Shown in pieces: positions 21,056 through 31,357 of a DNA stretch of 64,000 nt (its first letter is position 1; the number at the start of each line of letters is the position of its first letter). The DNA comes from Posidonia oceanica (lineage: Eukaryota > Streptophyta > Magnoliopsida > Alismatales > Posidoniaceae). The stretch lies in contig JAZBRS010000011.1 in assembly GCA_037176725.1 (NCBI GenBank), positions 4,650,001 to 4,714,000 on the forward strand, given 5' to 3'. Below the pieces are notes generated by a model that was not told the origin of the DNA, ran no database searches, and saw only the letters and a list, made by a program, of their open reading frames with translations. The position numbers and the translations under genes are program-made.

Positions 21056-23753
21056 TCTGAGAAGCCCTCCCGACACAGGTGGCTTCAGAGGTTGCCAGCG
21101 GAGTTCGTCCGGCTAGAAGAGGGGGCGTCGATGGCTCGGGAAGGCTCGGATCTCCTCAGAGCGACCCTCCGGAGCTTCCTGGATGTCTGGAAGGCTGCTG
21201 CGAAGACCGGTGGATGAATCGGCAGATTTTGGGTTCACAGAGGCAGTCGGAGACCGGGGGGTGTCCGCTGCTCCTCAGGCCAGCTAGGACCTTCTGGAAG
21301 GTTGCTGGATGACTAGCGATCGATTCTGGGCAGTTGAATTGGGTTTCGGTGGACTGTGGAGGGGATTTGCAGGTTGGTTAGTTTTCTGATCAGAGGGGAC
21401 TGCAGGTGTTTGTAGTGGATTGCTCGGGCTGCGGTGAGGGTGAAGGCCAGTGCTTGGTGGTCTGAGAAGGTGAGGTTTTAGTGAGTTTCTGGGTAGGTTT
21501 CGGGGAGGAAAGGTGGTCTGCGTAGGAGGGAATTCTGGAGGATGCAGAGTTGGGTTTTGTGTGAATTTTCGGGTGGTCGGGGTGATTTCTGGATTGGTTT
21601 TTGGGTGCGGGATGGAGGGAAGGAAAGCTGGAGGTTTCGGTGAGATTGGGGGGCCAATTCCGAGTGATTTCGGGGGTGTTTTTGGTCTCGGTTTGCTGTG
21701 AAGGGAAGAGGGGGAAATGCTAGTTTTTTGGGGTGGAGTTGAGGGGAATTCTCCTCTCTCTCAGGCTGGGGAAGTGCGTGTGAAGCTCCATCCCTCCCCG
21801 GGTGAACTCTGGAAGGTGAAAAGGCTAGGGAACGGAGGCCTCTCAACCCACCCGACCTGCAGCCTTCTTCTGGCAACCAGCAGAGGTCGGAGCAGGCGTG
21901 GCAGGCGCACGGACAGCGTTCGGTGCACGCCGGTCCGGCTCGAGCAGGAGGCGTGCAGGTCTGGCGAGGGTGAGCTGTCGTCCACAGGGCTGACTGTTGG
22001 CAGAAGTTGCAGAGCTCAGAGGAAGGCGGGAGAGGAGGAAGAAGGGAGGAGAGGGAGGAGACGGCCGTGGGCCGGGTTGTGCGGAAGAAAAGAAAAAGAA
22101 AAAAAGAGAAGAAGGAAGGAGTGGAGACGGGCCGGACCGGGCCCAGCGGGAGGAGAAAAAAAGAAAAGAATAGAAAGAAAGGGAGGAAAGGAAGGAGAGG
22201 GAAGAGGAAGAAAAGGAGGAGAGGGATAAAATTGATAAAAAAATAAAATAAAAGAAGAGAAAGTTTTTTAGAGTGATTGTGTTTTAAATCGGGACTTTGA
22301 TTAAGCTTTTTAACAATTGTTTTTGGTTGATTAATTAGGTTTAGAGAGATTTTAGCTGTGATTAGGGTTTTTAGGGTTTTGTTTATTTTGTTTTGCTCTT
22401 TATTTTGATTATGTGTTTGTTAAGTCTTTTAAGTTATATTTTAATTATGTTTTTCTTGTTAAGCACTTGGGATGTTAATTAGGATTTTTTAAAGTTTGTT
22501 TTTAAATTAATTGGAGTGGGTTTTAGATTTTTGGATTTTTGTCTTTCCCCTTTTTTTTTTTTAAGTCTTCTTTGATTTATTTTTTGATTTTTGTTTGTTA
22601 AGCTCTTTTAATATATATGTATTTATGTTAGGTCTTCTTGTTAAGTCTTTTAGTTAAGTGTTTTTAGACTTTGATTGTTTGTTTTTTTTTTATTTTTTAA
22701 TTAAGTTTTCAATTTTTCTTCTTTAGAATTGTTAAGTTTAAGTTTTTTCTTAATTACTAACCTTAGCACTTTTTAAGTGTCTTCTTTCTCTTAGGATTTG
22801 TTTTCATAATTGTTTTTCTAATAGGATTATAGTTTCACTTGTCTTGATTACATTTTGGTTTTTTTTCTTGATTTTACAGCATTTTCCTTTTGTTTGTTTT
22901 GCATTTTTTAAGTGGCATTCTTGATTTTCCATTTTAGCTAGATTCAGTTGGGTTTAGGTTTTTAATTGTTTATTTAAAGTTTTTAATTTTTTTTTCTCAG
23001 GGTTTTGGTTTGTTTTCCTTTTGTTTTGGAGTTTTAGAGGTTTTTAAGGATTTTTTAGGGACTTAGTAAAAGAAAGGAAAGGGAAATTAGAAGGAAGAGG
23101 AAGAGGGAGAAATGGAGGAATAGAGAGGAAAGAGAGGAGTTGAGAGAAGATAATTTTTTGGAGGTCAGGGCAAATGCTAAAAATAAAATAAAAATAGGAA
23201 TAAGATTGAGAAGGGATAGACGCACAAGGGGGGCCCACAGCCAGGCAAGAAAAAGGGGGAAAAGGGGATGAAAAGAAGGAGGATAATCAGGAGAGAGAGA
23301 GGAGAGAGAAAAGGATAATCTAGGAGAGAGAAAACGATAATTTGGCCAAAAGGAGGTCTTAGAGGTTTCGAAAAGGGGTGAAATTTGGCGGGTGTGGGGT
23401 CTAGGATTTCTAGTCTTGGTCCCAGGGTTTTGGTTTGGTTTTGAGAAAGTTTTGGAGGGGTTTTGAGGTGTAGAAAAAGGGTAGTTTTGCCTAAGTTTCC
23501 TAGGGTTTTTGGGAGTGGTTTTGGTTTGAAATTTTACGGGCCTTTTGGTGGGTTTGCTAAGTCGGCAAGGGTGAGTTTTCCTATGGATTTTGGTTAATTT
23601 TCGGGTTCGGAAAAGGGGGGTAATCCTAGGTTGAGTTTGGGCTGGTTTTGAGGGGAAAGAGGAAGAGAATGGTGTAAGCTTGGACCTAGGTTTGGGTTCA
23701 GAAGCCACCAGAAGATTCCAATCGATCCGGCCTATCAAAATGGGGTGTCAACA

Positions 23754-24553
23754 CCTGCCCCTTGTCTATGAGTGAGATAGGTGGAGGAGGTTTGAAGTGC
23801 GGTAAGCTCTCGACTTTGGCTTAGGTCTTGAATTCCACTTGCCTTTCCATAGCCCTTAATGCGTCTTTCAAAGATTTATGCTTTAGACACATAGACAGCT
23901 TTTGCCATGTTCCTTTTCTGCTCTTTGGACAACTCTTTGCTGACCTCTTTTAGTTGGATAGTTTCTTTTACTGTCTCTTTTCGTTTGTTCCTCACTTGGA
24001 CAGCTTCTTTGCGGCCTTCTTTCCTCTCTGTTTGGTCAGTTTTTGCTGCCATCTTTTCTAGACGCTTTCTAAGTTATTTGGCAAGTGGTTCGTACGATAA
24101 GCCACTGCTCCGAGCTTGCCTTCACTTACCTCCTCGTGCAAGTGTTTGTGCAGATAGGACAAGGTTGAGGTTACCCTATTTGTTCAGTTCCTTTTCTATT
24201 TAGGACACAACTTTCTTCCTTGGTTAGGTTTCAGTCTTTGGTTCTTTCTAGGGATTGGCATGCTAATTAAGGGTGTATTGTATGTAACTCCCACGGATCT
24301 GAAGATGTCTTCAGGCTGCACAACCAGTGGTTGGACCTTCCCTGGGTGTTACGATCTCTGCTTGGGAAACCTTAGATAATATCTTGGCAACTCTACTAAA
24401 TGCCTCTAAGTTGTTGGGTATAGTCCACACTCATCAATCATTACTTATAATCTAACTTAGCATTAGTGATAAATAAAGATAAGTAACGGAAAGTAGAGTA
24501 CGGAAAAGGAAAAAAGTCTTAGTTACAAGTTTTAATTGAATTAACCATTGCCC
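23754..24553 (-). other. Element C sequence between gag and LTR A
   Basis: No RT or protease motif. The last 500 bp, read on the minus strand, give broken lysine/glutamate-rich frames with coiled-coil character (for example KSLKDALRAMERQVE in one, RKETVKETIQLKEV in another). Such segments are typical of the C-terminus of extra ORFs in this branch, but neither frame is clean. The sequence AAGGGGCAGG immediately before LTR A looks like a polypurine tract. Confidence 0.4.
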
Positions 24554-27202
24554 TTAGTCGGGCTCAGTGGAACTTCGCACCTCCCTTCCCAAATGAGGGG
24601 GCTTACCTAAGGGGTGACTGCGGAAGTCTGCCCCTGGCATTAAGTGGTCAGGTGCTTGTGGTGCATGTTCTTGTCGTTCTTTTAGTTGGCACCCTGTCCT
24701 TGCTTTCAGAGGGTCAGAATCGGACTCGTTCTGACCCGTTCCAAGCAATGTGCCCCTGGTGGCTTTGTCTCGAAGTGAGGCTATCAGATGTCCTCCTCCT
24801 CTTGAAGTGTGGCTACCGATGTGCTCTGTAGTAACCTCTCCCTCATAACTGTAGTGCTCATGACTGTCCCTAGTGTGTCCGTTTGTAGAATCAGGCAGCT
24901 TGGGAGGAGGCTTAGCTCTTGCTTGGGCTACTTGGAGAGCTTGGCAGAGTGAACCAAGAGCAGCTTCTGTTTTATACCAGTCTGAATCTGCATACTCAGC
25001 GTAGATGGGCGACTGGCTTTCTTCTATTAAGCCTTGGAACATTTGAGAGTCCACTGCCTTTTCATTGGGCCAATCTAGGTCAGTGTACTCATCATAGATG
25101 GGTGAGCAGCCTTCCTTTGTTAAGTCCTGGAGCACATGGGAATCAAGGTCCCCTTTGCTGGATGGGCTCTGCTCTGGATCTGCTGGTATGCACTGGATGG
25201 ATGCGAACTCAGCCCGAGCAGCTGATAAGATGATCTCTACATCTGCATGATCTACTCGGTAGTTGAACAAGGGCTCTTGATGTATCTGCTTCACCTGTTG
25301 TCCTTCTTGAACCGCCTTTAGTTTGGCTTTGAGCTCAGACCACATGATCTCACCCTTGTCGTTAAGATTGTGTATTTTATCTTTGACAGTGAAACAATCT
25401 TCAAGGGTGTGCCCATTGTTCTGATGATAAGGGCAATGCTTGGCCATATTAGCGCTTGGATAGCTTGGGTTGGGCTCTGGGAGCTGCAGATCTCCACTCT
25501 CAACTAGCATCCTGAATGTATCAGAGATTGATTCAGGAAGCGAAGGATAGTTTTGCCTCTGAGGGCCTTTGTAGCTTCATGGTGGAGGGAGCTGGTGGTA
25601 GTTTCCCTGCCCTTGTTGTTGCCCCTGATGTGCATTGCCCGTCCATCCTCGCTGGGCATGTACCATGTAATCAGGAAGCTGTTGTTGTTGGTGCTGCACT
25701 GGCTACACTAACTGTCCCTGGTACTGTGCAGGTTGGCTTAGATACTGCTTCGGTTGATTTTTGGCCAGAAAAGATTGGGGGTTCCCTTGTCCCTTCTGCT
25801 TTTGTTGAATTGAGACCTGGGCAACGTCGCCAGTGATCCCTTCAAGTGTATGGTCAGAAGCCTTCTTCTTGCCCCTTTCCTCAGGCTCTAGAAATGGTAG
25901 GTCCCTTTGGTGACGGAGGATTCTTGCAGCACGTTTATACAGTTGAGGGTATGTGTGGAGGTCACTCATCAGTAGCCCTGTTCTAAGTGCTTCTGTAGCA
26001 TTTCGGGATATGATCTCAACTGCTTGGCTTTTAGGAATATAGCATTTAGACCTTGCCGCCATGTCTCTCTATCTGCTCGCAAATGTAGCAAACTCCTCAT
26101 CAGGTTTCATCTTTTCAGCGAGGAGGTCGCTCATTGTGGGCTCGGGCTGGATGCGATGGACATATTGGCGTAGAAATTTCTCCTGGACCATCTTGAAGTC
26201 ATTGAGATCATATGCTGTGAGCATGTTGAACCATCTTAGTGCTTCTCCTTCCAAGCTTTTAAAGAAGAGATAGATTATAAGCCCATTGTCGTATTGATAG
26301 GGCAGATAATCCATGGCGAATGTGGCTAGATGGCCTCTTGGATCCTCTGTTCCACTGTATTTCCTCATTTTTGGCATTTTGAATCCAGGTAGAAGAACAA
26401 AATGAGGAAATTTAGAAGTGTCGAACCCTATCGGTGCTTTGGATGTAACTCCCACCTCTGTTAGTGCCTCAGAGATCACTCTTTTGATGTCTTATCCTGG
26501 CACAACTTGTTGCCCCTGGCTTAGGTGCCCATGTGTTTGGTGGAGCGGTGGTGATAGAGGGTTGTATGGTGGAGAGAAGGGTAGGGATTGATGTGGAGTG
26601 TAGTATGAATGTGTGTTAGCGGGAGGTTGTGGTGAGTGTGTTATTCCAGGATACTGGGGTTGGTATGATGTCCCGGGATATTGTGGTTGTTGGTAGGTTG
26701 TGTATGATGGCATGATTTGATGTATGGAATGATAAGTAGGTGTTACGTGGTATTATGTGAATGAATTTTGGGTAGGGAAGTTTATAGTGGGGTCCGGTGG
26801 TATGGTGTGTGTGTGAGTGGACGTGATTAATTGGTTTTGGTGGTAGTTTGGGAAAGAAAGTTGGTGGATGGATGAGGTTTGTAGGCTCCTAAATGAGGGA
26901 TGGTGGTGCCGTGTTAGTAGTTGATAGATCTCATTAGTTGCTTCCTTAGATAGATAGGAAGCGGTCGTTGTAGGCGCTACTTGGGAGGTTACCCTGGGAA
27001 TTGTACGCTCAAACGGGGCACGCCATGGTCGGGAGTGGCTTACTTCTCTTTTTTCTTCAAATGATCGACCCATCGCTTGCGAGAAATTAGGGGTTTCTGG
27101 CTCCCCTGTTTGTGAAGTTGAAGCTCTGAATAAGAACCCATGTGGGCCTTGACTTTGTTGTGCCATGGAGGTGGAGGTAGACGATGTGCCATCGAATTCC
27201 AT
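24554..27202 (-). pseudogene. Gag of element C
   Basis: All open segments (27202-26753, 26713-26492, 26479-26069, 26062-25703, 25510-24554) share one frame and are separated only by stops. The gag domain lies at about 26400-26070 (LPGFKMPKMRKYSG, YLFFKSLEGEALRWF, VQEKFLRQYVH, KPDEEFATFASR). A zinc-knuckle variant CPYHQNNGHTLEDC lies near 25420. The N-terminal part is Gln/Pro/Tyr rich (SYQPQYPG repeats). The stop after FASR is TAG where the family normally has Trp, suggesting TGG to TAG. The start at 27202 is the first ATG after an A-rich run. Divergent from gag of A, B and D, so a separate family. Confidence 0.85.
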
Positions 27203-30131
27203 TGCAAGATTTGCTTTTGTTTTTTTTTTCTTTTTCTTTTTCTCTTTTTTTTTCTTTTTCTTTTCTCTTTTTTCTTTTCTTTTTTCTCAGACTATTACAA
27301 ACTATTACAAGAGATTGAAGAAGAAGAAATTACAGACTCGATACACTAGTTAATATAGACTTGATTAAATAAAGGGAAAATAAACAGGAAAAGAGACAGT
27401 CTGTGCCTGCAACCTTGTGAACAATACTATATAAAATCCCTGCATTCAAGGCACTGAAACGAAGCATTTTTCCTACAGTCGCCTATAGTACAAGTGGCCA
27501 AACAAGTCGCCGTTTTCCCTGGCGGCTAAGCGAGGCGCCTTCTGAATAGGCAGCTATGCCTCTTGTTCAGTTAGCAAACCAGGTCTGTCTTGGACAGACC
27601 ACACAATAGTCAGGAAAAATAATGAAAAATAGGTTTCAAACAGTGCATTGTTTTTACTTGTTTAAGTGTTTAATTAATGGATTAATTCATTAAACCTGTG
27701 TGGGTCACAAGTAACTGGGATTTTTGGCTTTTAGGTACTCCTCCTTGACCTTCCTTAGGGTCCACCAAGAGGGCCTAGATGGGGGGCTTGTCTCTCTAAA
27801 GAGGGACCCTCCACCTAAGATTTTGTCCTTAGGCTCGGCACTTAATCAATCCACAAAACAGTAAATAAACATAAAATATTAAAGTGCAAGTATCTACTAA
27901 GGGTTATTTTTGACTCAGGGAGAAGGAGGAGTCAAAAATAACTACTTAGGACACCTCAAGATCTTGATCTAGCTATCACAATTAACACTGAGTATGGGAG
28001 AGCGACTTGCACTAGCCTGGGTTCGCTCAGGTTAATTGTTCTAAATAGAGGAAGATTTCTTCAAGGAACTTTTACTTTAATATATAAATGAATTGGTTTC
28101 CACCTTATGGGTGGACAAAAGCAAACCTAGAAATAGTTAAAAAAACTAAAACACAGTGGACAGAAAGAATTGTTTTTAATTTTTTTTTTATGCTACTACA
28201 GATCTAAAAATATAGCACAGATTACAAAAAAAAATAGTAATAATCTGCAGTATAAACAGACTAAGGATGTGTCGCCCATTACAGTGGCGCCCCTGTTAGT
28301 CGCCTCCTGAAAGTGCGACTTGGACAGGCGCTCCATGGATGGGCGGCTCAGTGCCAAAGTCTCCTGACCTTAGTAAAATAGTCCCAACTGTCGAAGCCAG
28401 GGGTTTTACTAACATCAGAAATAGTAAAAAAACAACAAAAAGATTGGGGTATTGTGAAAAACCTACTCACACGATTTCCAAACTGAAAACAACACTTAGA
28501 TCTACAAAATAAAAGGGAAGAAGGAAAGGAATTTGCTTACATTACATGAAGGTTGGCTGCAATCAGGTCCCACCGTGATCACCACTTCTATGGATGTGGA
28601 TTTGGGGGGTGTTTAAGAAGATGACTGCGCCTCCACGTACGTCGTCAACTTTTGTAATCGCCACTCGCCTTTGGGAAGACAAGACACCTTGGGGGGAGAT
28701 TGTGAAGATGTGGGTCCTCGAATCACTGGATCAACAGTAGGATATCGTCCAGCGGCTCCTTCATGTTATGTAAGCAATTTCCTTTCCTTCAAAACAAATA
28801 AAAAGAGAAGATCTAGATTAGTTGGTGTGTAGTAAATGGTAACAAAGAAGAACAGAGAATAGTAGAAACAAATAAATCTAATACTAACCGAGGGTTGTTC
28901 CCCGCATGCATATGCTATGGGTCCTATTTTAAGGAATGCAATATGAGATGTAATAAGAAAGATTGGAAGAAGATACTCCCTCACCCTCGTGCTATATGCA
29001 GTGGAGTAGAAGTGGCGGTACGGTCGAAGCTCCGGCTAGGCTCGAGATCTCTGGGATCGGAGGTAGAAGCTCAGGTTGGTAGCCTATTGGGAAGAGGAGA
29101 TAGAGTTTCTGGATTGGAAATCTAGCTCTCTGAAGGTGGTTCACAACTGACAGGGCTTTGCCTCTTTTGGGCATTCCTCTCTAGGGGGATTTCTCTCTCA
29201 AAAATACCGACCCTCAAACCATTGACCTAGGGGGTCAATTTATAGATTCTAGGGGTGTCGGGACGGTTGAAGTTCAGAAAATTCTAGAAAAATGGCAGTT
29301 AGTGTGAGTTGTCGATTGGGGTGGTGCCTAAACCTAGCAACCGCTCAGTCAAAGTGTGGGACGACCTGGGAACGAGGCCACGACTATTAGTCACCGGGTG
29401 AGCTGGCACCTAACGGTCGAGGGGGGAGTGGGAAATAACTGTGGAAAAGCGGTTCAAAAGGAGCCACGATTGTTAGTCGTCGCATGGAGTGACGCCTAAT
29501 GGTCAAGGATCATGGGAAGACCGAGGCGGTTCCACAACTGTTCAGTTGCCCGATGAGCTAGCACCTGAGAGTTGAGGGGATAGTGGGGAGCAACCGCTGC
29601 CCACGATCGCCAGTCGCCTTTCCAGATGACGTCCACATGGGTCGCCTCCTAAAATGGCTTTTGACTGAGCCGCCTCCTCAGATGGCTTCTGGATCAGTAG
29701 GCGAGGAAATGGGCGATGGGCCTAGTCGCCTCTTTAGGCGACAACTATATGAGTCGCCTTCCCAAGTGGCTACTATCAAGCTTAGGTCATTTCTAGCCCC
29801 TTTTTCCGAGTTTCTGTCAGAGGAAACAAGATAGAAGGCCAGGAAACTACAGAAAGTCTATGAAATCAAGAAGGCATCTCTGTTAACTCAAATCTGCCAC
29901 GAATCTGAGTAGAAATAAAGGATATTCAAGGTACCCAGACTTGCCACGAGTCTGAGTGAGTTGGCTCTGCCACAACTAACAACCTGAGTCAAGGTAGGAT
30001 CAAGTGATGCTTTGAAGAAATCAAGGAAGATCTGGAAAATGTGTTGTTAAGTCTTAGACATGTGATTTTTGGTGCCTCAGAAGTCCCTGTCCTCTATGAA
30101 CTCTGGGAAATGCGAAAATGGGATATCTACA
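27203..30131 (-). repeat. LTR and leader of element C
   Basis: Non-coding 2.9 kb. The outer end at 30131 is clear, the inner end is not. It begins with a poly-T/C run on the plus strand (27215-27290) and contains scattered GTCGCC/GGCGAC inverted words (27475-27560, 28265-28350, 29380-29770; perfect case GTCGCCT-CTTT-AGGCGAC at 29725-29742), and a long inverted repeat at 28495-28830. Open frames here carry no recognisable domain. Confidence 0.6.
28495..28830. repeat. Long inverted repeat in LTR C
   Basis: The arm 28495-28562 is read back, with mismatches, at 28757-28830 (core CCTTCATG, ATGTAAGCAA, TTCCTTTCCTTC), separated by about 190 bp. Could be a foldback insertion or an inverted duplication. 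Confidence 0.6.
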
Positions 30132-30186
30132 GGTGCATGCAAGCTTTGGTATCGTGCATGGACGATCAGAATTCAGGATTACTACA
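30132..30186 (+). repeat. Terminal 55 bp of element B 5' LTR
   Basis: Matches the last 55 bp of the 3' LTR (54353-54407: GGTGCATGCAAGC, TATCGTGCATGGAC, GGATTACTACA) with about one difference. The rest of this LTR is displaced by element C. Confidence 0.85.
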
Positions 30187-30187
30187 G

Positions 30188-30205
30188 TGGCGACTCCGCT
30201 GGGGA
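30188..30205 (+). promoter_or_regulatory. Primer binding site of element B
   Basis: TGGCGACTCCGCTGGGGA, one base after the LTR end. Same tRNA-Arg type site as in A. Confidence 0.87.
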
Positions 30206-31357
30206 GCAGTACTCCGACTTTTGGCTTAGCCTTCTCACCTCTTGCTTTTGTGTTTTGCTTGCCTTTTGCTTCCGCTTGCCTTACCTGCTTACTTGTTTAT
30301 TTACCTGCTTTATGCCATGATTGCTTGCGCTGCTGTATTTTCCTGCATCATATGTCTAAATACTTGCTTGGCACACCATGCATGCCTTTTGAATGATGAA
30401 TGCTTCCTTTTACACCAATGCAATGCCACTGCACCTGCACATGCTATGCATATCCGCCTTTTGCTATGATGAGTGTTTTTCCTTCACTCTCATGCTCACA
30501 CACACATACACATGCCATGCCCATGCCTTTTGCAAGATGTGTATTGCTTGCTTGCCATGTTTGGGTGATTTTCTTCCCCTTTTTGCATTAAGCCTAAGGA
30601 CAACTAGAGACTGATTGCTTCCCCCATGGCTAATTAAAAACAGCAAGTAAAAAGAACTTCTAGGAACAACTAGAGTTTGCAAACGCACCTGCACCCCCTT
30701 GAGTTAATAAAATACGCAAGATAAAACGCGAAGCATTTGCATAAAGCATCATATAGGGCATGCATTCTTCTCATCTGAGTCCACCTACAATCTGAGAAGG
30801 ATAGTCCTGGTCTCTTGCCCCCAGCGCTTTGGCATGGTGTAAGTAGATCGGTCTGTCCCCCCTTGTTAGGAGGTCACGTCGATGTTAGTAGAGGGTACCA
30901 CCCATGCTTCTGGCAGGGTCAAGGCCACCTACGCACCGCTACGTCACCACCTGAGCTATGGGCCGTGTTTAAGACATGGGACCTGCTTTTTCTAGCTTGA
31001 GTCGGCGACCCGTACACCTATGAGCGTCTGAAGTAGACTGCCTATGAGGACACCCTAGATTAGTGAGGGAGAGCATGCTAGAAAGCATACACCTGCATTC
31101 ATATCATACATCAAAACATTTGCTTCTTTACTTTCGGGTTCTAATCCCTTGTTATTTGTTTGCCTTTCGTGTAGAGGTCAGTCAGCGAGTTCCTTAGCTG
31201 GAGCTTGAGTGCCTTCTCTTACTGACGCCCTTGTTGTGACCCCTGCTTCTGATCATCCCTCCTTCCGAGCTACTTCGCTTTAGCGAACATAGCTCCTCCT
31301 AGGATTCACCCTCTTGCCCCCTCTCGTAGCCCTGTGATCACCCGTTCTCGGTCAGCG
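30206..31357 (+). other. Leader of element B with acceptor-like site
   Basis: Non-coding leader alignable in patches with the leaders of A and D. Near its end, TTATTTGTTTGCCTTTCGTGTAG ends at 31174 in the form of a polypyrimidine tract and 3' splice site, about 183 bases before the gag ATG. Confidence 0.6.

Larger units (their letters stand above)
1..23753 (-). mobile_element. Element A: Tat/Ogre-like Ty3/gypsy retrotransposon, left end outside the window
   Basis: Minus-strand LTR retrotransposon. In transcription order (descending coordinates) it has a 5' LTR 23753-17875, primer site, leader, gag, protease, RT, RNase H, archaeal-like RNase H, integrase, an extra ORF, a hairpin repeat array, a polypurine tract and a 3' LTR that leaves the window at position 1. 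Positions 1-2880 match 20872-23753 almost base for base, which identifies the LTR pair. By eye the two copies differ by only a few per cent, so the insertion is fairly young, yet the proteins are closed by many stops. The fused RNase H pair, tRNA-Arg primer site and giant LTR are the known marks of the Tat branch. Family assignment is confident; a species-level family name is not possible. Confidence 0.93.
17875..23753 (-). repeat. Complete 5' LTR of element A (5.9 kb)
   Basis: Starts TGTTGACACCCC at 23753 and ends GGGATTACTACA at 17875, with TG..CA termini. In transcription order it has an A-rich stretch (23200-22250), a pyrimidine-rich stretch (22240-22010), a GC-rich block (22000-20640) containing a donor-like CAG/GTAAAT at 21045, a stretch of degenerate ATGCAATTTT words (20580-19700), a 30-bp hairpin array (19330-18560), the conserved GGTGCCTAACACC block (18318-18228), and an inner TGGCGACTCCG copy (18048-18038). 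It is homologous over its length to the solo LTR 33575-39254. Confidence 0.93.
23754..30131 (-). mobile_element. Element C: truncated Tat/Ogre-like retrotransposon (gag and 5' LTR)
   Basis: Minus-strand element whose 5' LTR outer end is at 30131 (TGTAGATATCCCATTTT on the minus strand, resembling the TGTAGACACCCC starts of its neighbours). It lies inside the terminal 55 bp of element B's 5' LTR. It contains gag 27202-24554 and then 800 bp of unclear sequence before meeting LTR A at 23753. Either A inserted into C and the rest of C lies left of the window, or C ends here with its own polypurine tract. I could not find its primer site, so the LTR/leader boundary is unresolved. Confidence 0.75.

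Noticed and set aside
22605..22625. TATATAT run in LTR A as a TATA box (also 1738-1748)
   Set aside because: It lies in a T/A-rich stretch with many similar words and nothing else supports a transcription start there.
28540..28600. Possible primer site of element C (GTGATCACCA)
   Set aside because: Ends in CCA-like sequence but fits no plant tRNA 3' end that I can recall over more than a few bases, and no LTR end with CA is evident next to it.
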